Of a stretch of DNA of 64,000 nt, positions 54,044-62,528 are shown one piece after another. How positions within the stretch are numbered: position 1 is the stretch's first letter; every line of letters starts with the position of its first letter. A program made the position numbers and the translations under genes. This DNA is from Paenibacillus thiaminolyticus (GTDB taxonomy: Bacteria > Bacillota > Bacilli > Paenibacillales > Paenibacillaceae), in assembly GCF_007066085.1 (NCBI RefSeq), contig NZ_CP041405.1, forward strand, positions 868,001 to 932,000. Reading direction: 5' to 3'. The notes under the pieces are model-generated. The model saw nothing but the letters and a program-made list of their open reading frames with translations. It was not told where the DNA came from and did not search any database.

Positions 54044-54073
54044 AGTATAGTATGCGGCTATTCCCGCTGTCAA
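54044..54073 (-). promoter_or_regulatory. SigA-type promoter of the SMR gene
   Basis: On the minus strand TTGACA (54068-54073) and TATACT (54044-54049) are separated by 18 bases. The expected transcript starts near 54036, about 100 bases before the SMR start codon. I saw no guanidine-I riboswitch motif in that leader. Confidence 0.7.
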
Positions 54074-54279
54074 CTGGAAATGTGGTAATTCGGCTTCGAA
54101 TCGATGTCTTGACTTCAGACGAAGGCGAACTTCGACAGGGCATGCCAGCCTCCGCACCCATGTGAAAAAGCGTGAAAACAGCTGCCCCTGCTGCTTGCGG
54201 ATAACCGCTTCCACGCTTCGCCATTCCCTCTTCATGTAAAAGCAAACGGTCATAGTCATCTGTCATGTTCCCGCTTCTG

Positions 54280-56052
54280 TTATTCCTCGAACAGCTTCTC
54301 TCCCCGATGCAGTCGCCAGGCGATGCGCGCCGTATGCGGCAGCTCCCGCGCTGTCGGCGAATGGGCGGCCAAATAACGCGTCAATGCAAGCAGCATCGTC
54401 TGCTTCGCCTGTGCAGCCAGCGGTCCGCTCTCGGTGTCCCAGCGGTCATACTCCGCGCTCGCCGCCTCGTACATCTGGTACGAATGGAATTCCGCGTCCT
54501 CCCTTAACAGGGCGTGGCCGAGCGTGTTGAACAAGGCATCAATGTCCCCATTCTGACGCAAATACTGGGCCAGCCACTCGCCGGCTTCCGCCACTTGCTG
54601 CTGCCGATCGAGCAGCTTGAGGAGCCAGCCCGGATCGGTCGAATTCGGGTTCGCTTCTGCGTGCTCACCGTTCGGCCGGCGGGCGGCCGGAACGTTAAGG
54701 AAGCGATCCAGGTATACGGTGACGGCGGCGTAATAGATGGCGCGCACCGTGAAGACGTTGGCGCTCCGACGCAGCGTCTCATGGACGGCATGCGCGTGCG
54801 TGAACGTATGCAGCACCGTAATCCAATCTCCGAACTCGTTCTGGGTATGGAAGCGGGTGATCCGCTCCGCGGCTGCGAGAGCGATGATCTGGGCCAGCCG
54901 CACGGGAGAGCGTCCGGTTCGCAGCGCATGCGTGAGCGCCTCGATCGTCTGAAGCGGCTGGTCACCGAGAAGCAAGGCCAGGAGCTGCTGTTCCTCTTCT
55001 TCGGCCTCCTGCGGCGTGCCCCCGGTCGAAGCAGGCGTCTCCGCGGCGGACCAGGTCATGCCCTCCAGCTCCCGGAAGGCTTCCCGCAGCGGATCGACGA
55101 GATTGACCGGCGATTGCCAATGCTGCAGTTCCTCGCTGCGGGCAGCGCGGGCCGGCAGCGGCACGAGCGAGCTGAGGACGCGCACAGCGGAATCGCTGCC
55201 GATATGCTGCAAGATTTCGAACGCCTTGTTATGGAAATCGAGCGTATGTCCCCCGTCCATATAGAAGTGATCGGTAACCGCAGTCATCATCATCGACATA
55301 AGCCCGTTCGGCTCCATGCCGCTGGCAATCGCGCTGGCCAGCACCCGTTCGGCGCCGCGGACATCGCGAACTTCCATGCATCTCCGATACCAGGCCGACA
55401 GATGCTCTGTCGCCTGCTGCTCCGTCTCCGGCAGCGGCTGCTGCAGGAAGCGCGCCGGCTGTCCGGCGCAGTCCCGCGCCACGCTGGCAAGGCCGTGATA
55501 TAGGGCAAGAATGCGCCCGTATTTGTCCAGCTTCGGCAGCACATTCACCATCGCCGCCAAGATGGTAAGGCCCGAGCTCCAGCCGGCGGAGCGGTATGTC
55601 GTCCCGAATTCGACGCCCACCCTCGCGATGTCCGCCGCAGGGACGCCCGACTCGACAAGCGCGACGACGCTCTTCGCAATCACGAGGGACAGGTTCTGCT
55701 CCATCCCCTCCCGCAAGCGCCTAAGCTGCTTCTCCACGCAGCTCGCGACCTGGGGCCTCGGATCGACCCATACGCTTCCCTGCTCGACCTTGACCCGGTG
55801 CACAGGCACATCGTCAGCCCAAGGGTCCAGCGTGCCGCCGCTGCATACGTCGAACCGGGCATGATGCCAGTGGCAGGTCAGAATGCCGTCGCAGAGACTG
55901 CCCATATGAAGCGGAAATCCCATGTGCGGGCAGCGGTTGTCCACGGCATACACTTCATCGGCATGCACGAACACCGCAATGCCGCCCTTAATCACCTTGG
56001 CTCCCTGTTCCTGAAGCTCTTCCCATGTTCCTGCAAGCAGCCAGTCCGTCAT
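54280..56052 (-). CDS. Rieske [2Fe-2S] protein fused to a large helical domain
   Basis: The 590-residue cytosolic protein starts with a compact Rieske ferredoxin domain (residues 1-105) whose cluster ligands are visible: C41-P-H43 and C60-H-W-H63. The remaining ~480 residues are mainly alpha-helical with several conserved-looking histidines (DHFYMDGGHTLDFHNKAFE, VLHTFTHAHAVHE, ALLREDAEFHSYQ), which could bind metal or be a scaffold. This is not the ring-hydroxylase architecture, which would have a START-like catalytic domain. ATG 56052 follows GAGGAGG. A redox or oxygenase function is inferred only from the Rieske part. Confidence 0.85.
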   Translation of the reverse strand: MTDWLLAGTWEELQEQGAKVIKGGIAVFVHADEVYAVDNRCPHMGFPLHMGSLCDGILTCHWHHARFDVCSGGTLDPWADDVPVHRVKVEQGSVWVDPRPQVASCVEKQLRRLREGMEQNLSLVIAKSVVALVESGVPAADIARVGVEFGTTYRSAGWSSGLTILAAMVNVLPKLDKYGRILALYHGLASVARDCAGQPARFLQQPLPETEQQATEHLSAWYRRCMEVRDVRGAERVLASAIASGMEPNGLMSMMMTAVTDHFYMDGGHTLDFHNKAFEILQHIGSDSAVRVLSSLVPLPARAARSEELQHWQSPVNLVDPLREAFRELEGMTWSAAETPASTGGTPQEAEEEEQQLLALLLGDQPLQTIEALTHALRTGRSPVRLAQIIALAAAERITRFHTQNEFGDWITVLHTFTHAHAVHETLRRSANVFTVRAIYYAAVTVYLDRFLNVPAARRPNGEHAEANPNSTDPGWLLKLLDRQQQVAEAGEWLAQYLRQNGDIDALFNTLGHALLREDAEFHSYQMYEAASAEYDRWDTESGPLAAQAKQTMLLALTRYLAAHSPTARELPHTARIAWRLHRGEKLFEE

Positions 56053-56160
56053 CAATTATCCCTCCTCTGTTCAGTCTACTCTCTCAGAGTTAAGAAATTG
56101 CCCTTGATTTGCGGAATCAGGCCGCGATGAACGCGCTCTCCGCTTTATCTCCTCCTTTCC

Positions 56161-56838
56161 TTACTCGATATAATAAATATGCCGGGATGGCAGCTCCAGG
56201 CAGTTGAGCCTTCCACCGTATACGCAGCCGCCGTCGATGCCGATAATCGAATTGGTTCCAAAATAAACCTCGTCCGAATCATGCAGCAACTTCGTGGGGG
56301 AATGACCGAATATGACCGTCTTCGGGCCGCTGTAGCCCTTATGAAATTCCCCGCGTATCCAGACCAGCTTATGCGGATCGCAATCCGCCAACGGTATCCC
56401 CGGCTCCACTCCCGCATGGACGAATATATAATCATCCGTCTCATAATAGTAGGGCAGCTTGTCCACGAATGAGATGGCATCCAGCAATTCATCGGTCCAG
56501 CGGATAGCTGCCGGCTGCCCCTCTGCTTCTTCCTCCGCATAGCCGTAGCTCAGCAGCGTCTGCTTCGCCCCGTTGCGGAACCAGCGCTCGACCGCCTTTT
56601 CCTCATTGCGGTACGCGTCGAGCATCATTTTCTCATGATTGCCCATCAGGACGATGGCCCCCAACTGCTGCAGCTCCCGCACCTTAGCGAGCACTTCTCT
56701 TGAATGCGGGCCACGGTCAATATAATCGCCCAGCAGCAAAAGCTGATCGCGATTCACGTCATAGCAGGCCATCTCCAGCAAACGCTCGAACTTTTCCAAT
56801 TCTCCATGAATATCGCTAATGACAAGCATTCGCTCCAT
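56161..56838 (-). CDS. Serine/threonine protein phosphatase, PrpE/bacteriophage-lambda type
   Basis: The 225-residue metallophosphatase has the PPP-family motifs in order: ISDIHGELEKFERLL (D-x-H), LLLGDYIDRGPHSREV (GDxxDRG), VLMGNHEKMML (GNHE), and later histidines in IFVHAGVEPG and VIFGHSPTK. Two metal ions (usually Mn2+) are bound. ATG 56838 is chosen because similarity begins at MERMLVISDIHG; the upstream open frame is unrelated. B. subtilis PrpE of this type dephosphorylates proteins in spore germination. Alternatively it could be a nucleotide phosphatase. Confidence 0.92.
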   Translation of the reverse strand: MERMLVISDIHGELEKFERLLEMACYDVNRDQLLLLGDYIDRGPHSREVLAKVRELQQLGAIVLMGNHEKMMLDAYRNEEKAVERWFRNGAKQTLLSYGYAEEEAEGQPAAIRWTDELLDAISFVDKLPYYYETDDYIFVHAGVEPGIPLADCDPHKLVWIRGEFHKGYSGPKTVIFGHSPTKLLHDSDEVYFGTNSIIGIDGGCVYGGRLNCLELPSRHIYYIE

Positions 56839-56980
56839 CGTATCGATCCCTTCCTTCTCTTTCCATCGTACCATGAGCGAATATTTCCTATCCAGCCTTG
56901 CATGCATAATATTTTCCGTTCTTGTCCTTATCCCGGAATCCGGCTTCCACTCTCTCAGGAGACCTCTGTCTTCGTCATGC

Positions 56981-57214
56981 TTATTGGTGAAGCAGCACAC
57001 CGACCCGTTGCTGCTTGCTGCCGTTCCGGTATCTCGCCTTCTGGAAGAGCACAATGTATTTGTCAAGCCGCTGACTTTCCCGGATTGCCCTTTCATTCAG
57101 CAGATCATTATTTTCCATCGCCAGATGGACCATTCGCGCTCGGATCTGTTCGATTTTGCACATCAGATCTTGTAAATCCGTCTCTTCCACTTCCGGCTCC
57201 AGCCTGCTCATCAT
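56981..57214 (-). CDS. Spo0E-like sporulation regulatory aspartyl-phosphate phosphatase
   Basis: The protein of about 77 residues has the Spo0E helical hairpin (LMCKIEQIRARMVHLAMENN, LNERAIRESQRLDKYIVLFQ) with the SQ-x-LD signature. Family members dephosphorylate Spo0A~P and delay sporulation. I prefer ATG 57214 (GGAG nearby, normal family length) over an upstream start that would add a 31-residue basic extension. The gene lies between the phosphatase and the XRE-TPR gene on the same strand. Confidence 0.82.
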   Translation of the reverse strand: MMSRLEPEVEETDLQDLMCKIEQIRARMVHLAMENNDLLNERAIRESQRLDKYIVLFQKARYRNGSKQQRVGVLLHQ

Positions 57215-57438
57215 CCATTCTCCGCCAGGAGCCGACAGCTCATTTCGATGAAGGAGCGCTCCCCGTTCCGCCATTCTGCAGGAACCGCCCTTATTCACGT
57301 CTTCCATCTCCTACTATTGCCCTCCCTCAAGCAACATGATTTGACAATTCCAATTATAAGCAATTATTCCTTCGTCATCCTAGTTAAAAAAAGTTAATAA
57401 TCCCGTCGAATCATCACTTTTCATTCCAATTTGAGCCA

Positions 57439-57467
57439 TAAAAAGACACTTCCCAGCAGGGAAGTGC
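57439..57467 (-). terminator. Terminator after the XRE-TPR gene
   Basis: An eight-base perfect stem (CACTTCCC/GGGAAGTG) with a four-base loop is followed on the minus strand by TCTTTTTA. Confidence 0.8.
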
Positions 57468-57522
57468 CCAGCCATCCTTTTCAAGATTACTTACCTTGAT
57501 AACGTTATGAAAATGAACGGAG

Positions 57523-59025
57523 TTACACTTCAAGTCCCGCTCCGTGATTGTACATATGCAAGGTTTTCGAGCCGTCTGTTATCGAATGATAGAGTTTCCG
57601 TTGCTGTTCTGATGCATATTGCCGATATTTTTCAAATAACATCATGCTTCGATAGGCAGAGCCTGGCTGATTGTTAAGGAACGATAGCTTCACACACCGC
57701 AGGATTCCATCTATCCCCCTGTCGAATCGTTGTCTCATGAACTCATATGTGGCGTAGTTGTACAGAAAGTTAAGAAGCCGCTCTATGTAAATGATGCTCC
57801 CGCTATCCTTAAGCTGACAAATCTGCTTCGAAAATCTGTCCAAAACATGATCAACACAAAATCCATACTCCGAAGCGGACATCAGTATCGGGTTCAATCC
57901 CGGCAGCAATTCTGCCGGATGCTCGGCCAAATAATCCGCATATGGGTCAACGGCATTCTCGTTGCCCCTGCTTACTTCAAGCGTGTACAAATTGCCTCGT
58001 GCCCACAGCTTGAACTTCTCTATAAATGCAAGTCCCGCTTCATCCACCACTTCAAACCAATCCAAATTCTCATAGCCTTGTACATATTGCAGCGCCTCGG
58101 TGTACCTCTTGCATCTCTCCAGCACATTTCCCTTCATCAAATATCCTTCGCCATAATAGGCCACCAGCGGGAATTCGGATGGAGACAGCTTCGGGTCATT
58201 CCCCTTCTTCCGCTCTCGACTCATATATTGATATACTGTCGTTGCCAGCTCGCGCAGCTCATCTGCGTACTGTTCCGCTCGCCTCCATTGATATAAGCTG
58301 TAGCATACATTGCCCAAATAATGCAGCGCTTCAAGCTGGAGATGCTCCTGCAGCCGCTTCCGATAAGGAGAGAAGGCGATGACCGCTTCCCAGTTCTTCT
58401 GCGCATCCCGGCCGATCGACGCCCGGAACATCCGGTAGTGGCTCATAATGAGCCGCTCCGCAAAATTGTCCTTCTCGTTCTCTATCACATATTGATAGAA
58501 AGGCACAGCCGCCTGCACCTGACCCTTCGCATACAGTTCCTCCGCGACATCGTACAGCAACGCCAATGCAACCCGTGGCGTGTCCAGCATCTTCGCTATG
58601 ATACTCTCAATGTAATCGAGGCGGTCCAACTCGGCGCAGCGGACCAGATAGGAGCGCACGCGCTTGTTCGACAGCCGCTCCTCGCCGCTTCGCAGCTTCC
58701 CGTTCCCACTCTTGAAGCATTCCTCGTAATATAAGTCGTATAGCCAGCCCGGCTCTTCTCCGAAAGCGGCAGCCAGCTTGTCCAACTGCTCCACCGTCAT
58801 CGGACGTGGCGGATTCCCATTCAGCACCATGCTGAGATGCCCTTGATTAACGCCTGACAATTCGCTTACCTTCAGGAGCGTATATCCCTTCTCCTTAATC
58901 TTCTTGTCGATCTCCGACCGCAAAGCTCTGTATTGCCCAGCCATAGACATAACCTGCGATCTGCCTCCTGACAATCGAGCGAATGATTCGGCATCCTTCG
59001 ACATGATCTGAGTAATTTTATTCAT
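57523..59025 (-). CDS. XRE-family HTH plus TPR regulator (RRNPP-like)
   Basis: The 500-residue cytosolic protein has a helix-turn-helix near residues 45-100 (KVSELSGVNQGHLSMVLNGN, TVEQLDKLAAAFGEEPGWLY) and ~380 residues of TPR-like helical repeats (ALHYLGNVCYSLYQWRRAEQ, YGEGYLMKGNVLERCKRYTE). This is the architecture of peptide-sensing RRNPP regulators, but similar proteins exist without peptides. I saw no convincing signal-peptide-bearing pheromone gene on either side. The first ~25 residues before the HTH are variable, and an internal start at MSMAGQ is possible. Confidence 0.82.
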   Translation of the reverse strand: MNKITQIMSKDAESFARLSGGRSQVMSMAGQYRALRSEIDKKIKEKGYTLLKVSELSGVNQGHLSMVLNGNPPRPMTVEQLDKLAAAFGEEPGWLYDLYYEECFKSGNGKLRSGEERLSNKRVRSYLVRCAELDRLDYIESIIAKMLDTPRVALALLYDVAEELYAKGQVQAAVPFYQYVIENEKDNFAERLIMSHYRMFRASIGRDAQKNWEAVIAFSPYRKRLQEHLQLEALHYLGNVCYSLYQWRRAEQYADELRELATTVYQYMSRERKKGNDPKLSPSEFPLVAYYGEGYLMKGNVLERCKRYTEALQYVQGYENLDWFEVVDEAGLAFIEKFKLWARGNLYTLEVSRGNENAVDPYADYLAEHPAELLPGLNPILMSASEYGFCVDHVLDRFSKQICQLKDSGSIIYIERLLNFLYNYATYEFMRQRFDRGIDGILRCVKLSFLNNQPGSAYRSMMLFEKYRQYASEQQRKLYHSITDGSKTLHMYNHGAGLEV

Positions 59026-59192
59026 TTTTCCTTTTTTCCCCTTAATAGTATCATTATTTCATATCATTGTAAATGACATTTTCCCATAAAATTCATTCCT
59101 TATGCGTGGATTTGAAAGTATGATAGAGTATGTTAACTAGGAGATTTCCAGACTATCATCGGCATGACAGAAAGGGGCTTTATTCCGTATCT

Positions 59193-61064
59193 ATGAATTC
59201 AGACATCATTATTACGCTTATTATATTGGCCGCTGCAGCGATTCTCTTCATGACAGGGAAGATCCGATCGGATCTGGTCGCCATCTGTTCCCTAATCCTG
59301 CTCGTCCTGCTTGGAATATTGACGCCGAACGAAGCGTTGTCCGGCTTCTCTAATTCCGTCGTCATCATGATGATCGGCTTGTTCATCGTCGGAGGCGGGA
59401 TCTTCCAGACCGGGCTCGCCAAGCTGGCCAGCGGCAAGATGCTTCAGCTCGCGGGCGGCAGCGAGACGCGTCTGTTGATTACCGTTATCCTGGCCACGTC
59501 GCTAATCGGCGCCTTCGTCAGCAATACCGGCACCGTCGCCGTCATGCTGCCCATCGTCGTCAGCATGGCCGCCAGTGCCAATATCAGCCCGGGACGCCTG
59601 TTGATGCCGATCGCGTTCGCCAGCAGCATGGGCGGCATGCTGACTCTAATCGGGACGCCGCCCAACCTGGTCATCAGCGAGACGCTCGCCCAGGCGGGGT
59701 TCGATGAGCTGTCCTTCTTCTCCTTCACCCCGATCGGGATCGTCTGCCTCCTGATCGGCACCGGTCTTCTGCTGCTTCTGAGCAGGCTGCTTCCGAAGGA
59801 ACAAGGCGAAGGGCGCGGCAAGCGGAACGCGCGATCGCTGCACGAGCTTGCCCGGCAGTACCAGTTGTCCCAGAACCTGTACCGCGTGCAGGCCGGCGAC
59901 GAAGCGACGATTGTATCCCGATCGCTGCAGGAGCTGGATATTCCGAACCAATATCAGGTTCATATTATCGAGATTCGCCGCCGGACATCGAACAAGAACC
60001 CGTTCTTCAAGACGATCAATCAAGAGATTGCCGGTCCGGCGACCGTCATCCATGACAAAGATATTCTGTATGTATATGGACCGTTCCACCGCGTGCAAGC
60101 ATTCGCCGAGGCGTGCGGGCTTCATCTGCTTGACCATCGGGCCGCCGAGATCGAGCAAGCTGCCGAACCGAATACCGAGCGGTACGCTTCGGATCAGATC
60201 GGCATCGCCGAGGTGCTGCTGCCGCCCAATTCCCCGCTGCTTAATCTGCAGGTGAAGCAGTCGGGATTCCGCGAGAAATACCAGCTCAATATATTGGCGA
60301 TTCAGCGCAAAGGAGAGTATTTGCTGCATCAGCTCAAGGACGAGAAAATCCGGTTCGGCGATGCCCTGCTCGTTCAGGGGACATGGAAAAGCATCGCTCG
60401 GCTGTCAAGGGAGGAGTCGGATGTGGTCGTCGTCGGCCAGCCGCTGGAGACGGCAGCTGCGATGCCTATGAACCATAAAGCGCCGCTCGCGGCCGGCATC
60501 ATGCTCTTCATGATCGCGCTGCTCATTCTGGAGATATTCCCGGCCGTCATCTCCGTCATGATCGCAGCCGTCCTGATGGTAGCCACGGGATGTCTTCGCG
60601 GAATGGAATCCGCCTACAAGACGATTAACTGGGAGAGCATCGTCCTGATTGGCGGCATGATTCCGATGTCCATCGCGATCGAGAAGACAGGCGCGGCAGC
60701 CCTGCTCTCGCAGAAGCTCGTGCTGACCCTCGGGAATATCGGGCCGTTCGCCTTGCTCGCCGGCATCTATTTTACGACGTCGATCCTGACGCTCTTCATC
60801 AGCAATACCGCATGCGCTGTCCTGGTCGCGCCGATCGCGATGACCGCTGCGATGCAGTTGGGCGTCAATCCGCATCCGTATCTGTTCGCCGTCGCGATTG
60901 CCGCCAGCATGTGCTTCGCCGTCCCGTTCTCGACCCCGCCCAACGCGTTGGTCATGTCGGCCGGCAAATATTCCTTCATGGACTATATCCGGGTGGGATT
61001 GCCGCTTCAGTTGCTGCTTGGCATTGCCATGGTAGCGCTGCTGCCGCTCTTTTTTCCGTTTTGA
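59193..61064 (+). CDS. SLC13/CitT-family anion permease with internal TrkA-C (RCK_C) domains
   Basis: The 623-residue membrane protein has an N-terminal set of hydrophobic segments (residues ~5-195), two cytoplasmic TrkA-C/RCK_C domains (about 215-410; DEATIVSRSLQELDIPNQYQ, EVLLPPNSPLLNLQVKQSGF), then a second set of transmembrane helices. Two matching re-entrant motifs, FVSNTGTVAVMLPIVVSMAA and LFISNTACAVLVAPIAMTAA, mark the substrate sites of the divalent-anion/sodium symporter fold. The substrate is probably sulfate or a dicarboxylate. The ATG at 59193 is chosen for its position at the hydrophobic start; no strong ribosome site is visible, so the start is less certain. Confidence 0.87.
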   Translation: MNSDIIITLIILAAAAILFMTGKIRSDLVAICSLILLVLLGILTPNEALSGFSNSVVIMMIGLFIVGGGIFQTGLAKLASGKMLQLAGGSETRLLITVILATSLIGAFVSNTGTVAVMLPIVVSMAASANISPGRLLMPIAFASSMGGMLTLIGTPPNLVISETLAQAGFDELSFFSFTPIGIVCLLIGTGLLLLLSRLLPKEQGEGRGKRNARSLHELARQYQLSQNLYRVQAGDEATIVSRSLQELDIPNQYQVHIIEIRRRTSNKNPFFKTINQEIAGPATVIHDKDILYVYGPFHRVQAFAEACGLHLLDHRAAEIEQAAEPNTERYASDQIGIAEVLLPPNSPLLNLQVKQSGFREKYQLNILAIQRKGEYLLHQLKDEKIRFGDALLVQGTWKSIARLSREESDVVVVGQPLETAAAMPMNHKAPLAAGIMLFMIALLILEIFPAVISVMIAAVLMVATGCLRGMESAYKTINWESIVLIGGMIPMSIAIEKTGAAALLSQKLVLTLGNIGPFALLAGIYFTTSILTLFISNTACAVLVAPIAMTAAMQLGVNPHPYLFAVAIAASMCFAVPFSTPPNALVMSAGKYSFMDYIRVGLPLQLLLGIAMVALLPLFFPF

Positions 61065-61190
61065 AAGCTAGCAAACGATCTCTCATTCGACAATCTCGTA
61101 TTTCTATCAACAAAATGGGATATATTGTATGTACGTTCCATCTCAAAGATGATAGAATGAACCATAGAATAGATACGCTAAAAATGGATA

Positions 61191-61270
61191 ATGGCAAACC
61201 CTAGCGAAAGCAGGGGACGCAAAGCCACGGGTCTAATGCATGCACGCATGCGATGATAGCCGGGTTGCCC
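61191..61270 (+). promoter_or_regulatory. Cyclic-di-GMP-I (GEMM) riboswitch
   Basis: The aptamer shows the conserved GGCAAACC start, the GAAA tetraloop, GGGGACGCAAAGCCACGGG, and the closing TAGCCGGGTTGCC, with an A/T-rich second hairpin (ATGCATGCACGCAT). It lies 130 bases upstream of the CAP-domain gene and is followed by a terminator, so c-di-GMP should control transcription of that gene. Confidence 0.95.
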
Positions 61271-61298
61271 TAATTGCGACAGTTGTTGCGTCTTTTTG

Positions 61299-61319
61299 GC
61301 GCCGCCTTTAGGGTGGCGC
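61299..61319 (+). terminator. Riboswitch expression-platform terminator
   Basis: GCGCCGCC and GGTGGCGC pair (one G-U) and are followed by six T. A smaller stem with a T-run (about 61275-61296) lies between it and the aptamer and may be the alternative structure. Confidence 0.8.
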
Positions 61320-61398
61320 TTTTTTAATTGCAAGAGCGCCCCCGTTTATCATCTCATTCTAGCGTAGTTTAATTTCGTTATGGAATGGGGAGATAGCT

Positions 61399-62481
61399 AT
61401 GGGTACACATCAATATACGACCGAACACAACGATAACTCAACCGTGAATAGCCAACCTAAAAGAACAGCGAGACGGCATGCATCGGCACTCCTCTGCGCA
61501 GCAATAGCTATCGGTCTGTTCCTGACGCCTGCATTCACCTACGCGGCAGCGGACAGCATTCCGGCAGCGGACGGGGCGCTGCGCACCCCTCCAGTAGCCG
61601 CGGGAGCTAGCAGCACGATTAGCGGCACAGAATTCAAGCTTCAAGGCATCTCAATCGGGATGAGCGAATCGGAATTGATCGGAATTCTTGGAGAACCCGC
61701 CCGCAAAGATTTAAGCGAATACAATTTCGAATGGTACATATACAATCAGAATTATGAACGTTATATCCAGGTCGGCGTACAGCACGGCAAAGTGGTTGCC
61801 CTGTATACGAACGCCCAGGATTGGACTGGCGCCGGTGGAATCGGCTTCGGGTCGGCCAGACAAGAAGTCGAAGCCGCTTACGGCTCCCCGCTTGCCAGTC
61901 TCAAGAAAGGAAATACGATCTATAAGTTCAAGGACAACGGCGGAGAATACAGCCTGCATCAAGTCGGCGGGGTATATGCTACTCTATTTTACGATCTGAG
62001 CCGAAAAAATACGGTCACCTCGATCCAGCTCGTTGATCAGAAGATCGAGTTATCGTTCAAAGGCTTTTATGGAAAGCCAAGCGAACGATTGCGGGAAAGC
62101 CTTGAGCGGGAAGTGCTGGATTTGACCAATGCGGTCCGTGTACGTGAAGGAAAAAAACCGCTCGAGTGGAACGACGAGATTGCGGTAACGGCGCGCAAAC
62201 ATAGCGCAGACATGATGAAGCGCACCTTCTTCTCGCACGACAATCCGGATGGCCAGTCTCCGTTCGATCGGATGAAGCAAGACGGCATCGCTTACAGGAT
62301 GGCCGGAGAAAATATTGCGGCCGGACAAACAAGCGCCATCTTCGCCCACGAGAACTGGATGAATTCAAGCGGCCACCGCAACAACATATTAAGCGATTTC
62401 GAGCGCCTTGGCGTCGGAATCTCCTTCGGCGGACCCTATCAAGTCTATTATACGCAAAACTTTTTTACGCCGAGCCGATAG
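61399..62481 (+). CDS. Secreted CAP/SCP-domain protein with CAP-associated N-terminal domain
   Basis: The 360-residue protein has a long basic N-region and a signal segment (HASALLCAAIAIGLFLTPAF, cleavage near TYAAA). Residues ~75-215 contain two copies of a GIGFGSARQEVEAAYGSP-like repeat characteristic of CAP-associated domains. Residues ~230-358 are the SCP/PR1 CAP fold with the cavity histidines in ARKHSADMMKR and SSGHRNNIL and the acidic residues in GENIA and HENWM. ATG 61399 follows GGGGAGA. Control by the c-di-GMP-I riboswitch links it to the sessile lifestyle or cell-surface remodelling. Confidence 0.92.
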   Translation: MGTHQYTTEHNDNSTVNSQPKRTARRHASALLCAAIAIGLFLTPAFTYAAADSIPAADGALRTPPVAAGASSTISGTEFKLQGISIGMSESELIGILGEPARKDLSEYNFEWYIYNQNYERYIQVGVQHGKVVALYTNAQDWTGAGGIGFGSARQEVEAAYGSPLASLKKGNTIYKFKDNGGEYSLHQVGGVYATLFYDLSRKNTVTSIQLVDQKIELSFKGFYGKPSERLRESLEREVLDLTNAVRVREGKKPLEWNDEIAVTARKHSADMMKRTFFSHDNPDGQSPFDRMKQDGIAYRMAGENIAAGQTSAIFAHENWMNSSGHRNNILSDFERLGVGISFGGPYQVYYTQNFFTPSR

Positions 62482-62485
62482 ATTC

Positions 62486-62518
62486 AAAAATGCCGCCGCC
62501 TCTTGCACAGGCGGCGGC
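62486..62518 (-). terminator. Terminator after the LPXTG surface protein gene
   Basis: A ten-base perfect GC stem (GCCGCCGCCT/AGGCGGCGGC) is followed on the minus strand by a T-run (A at 62486-62490). It also lies just past the CAP gene. Confidence 0.8.
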
Positions 62519-62528
62519 TAGCATAGCT

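Noticed and set aside
53943..54266. Minus-strand open frame of 107 codons upstream of the SMR gene
   Set aside because: It covers the SMR promoter and leader, has no ribosome site and gives no protein-like pattern; a second overlapping frame (54038-54259) is equally unconvincing.
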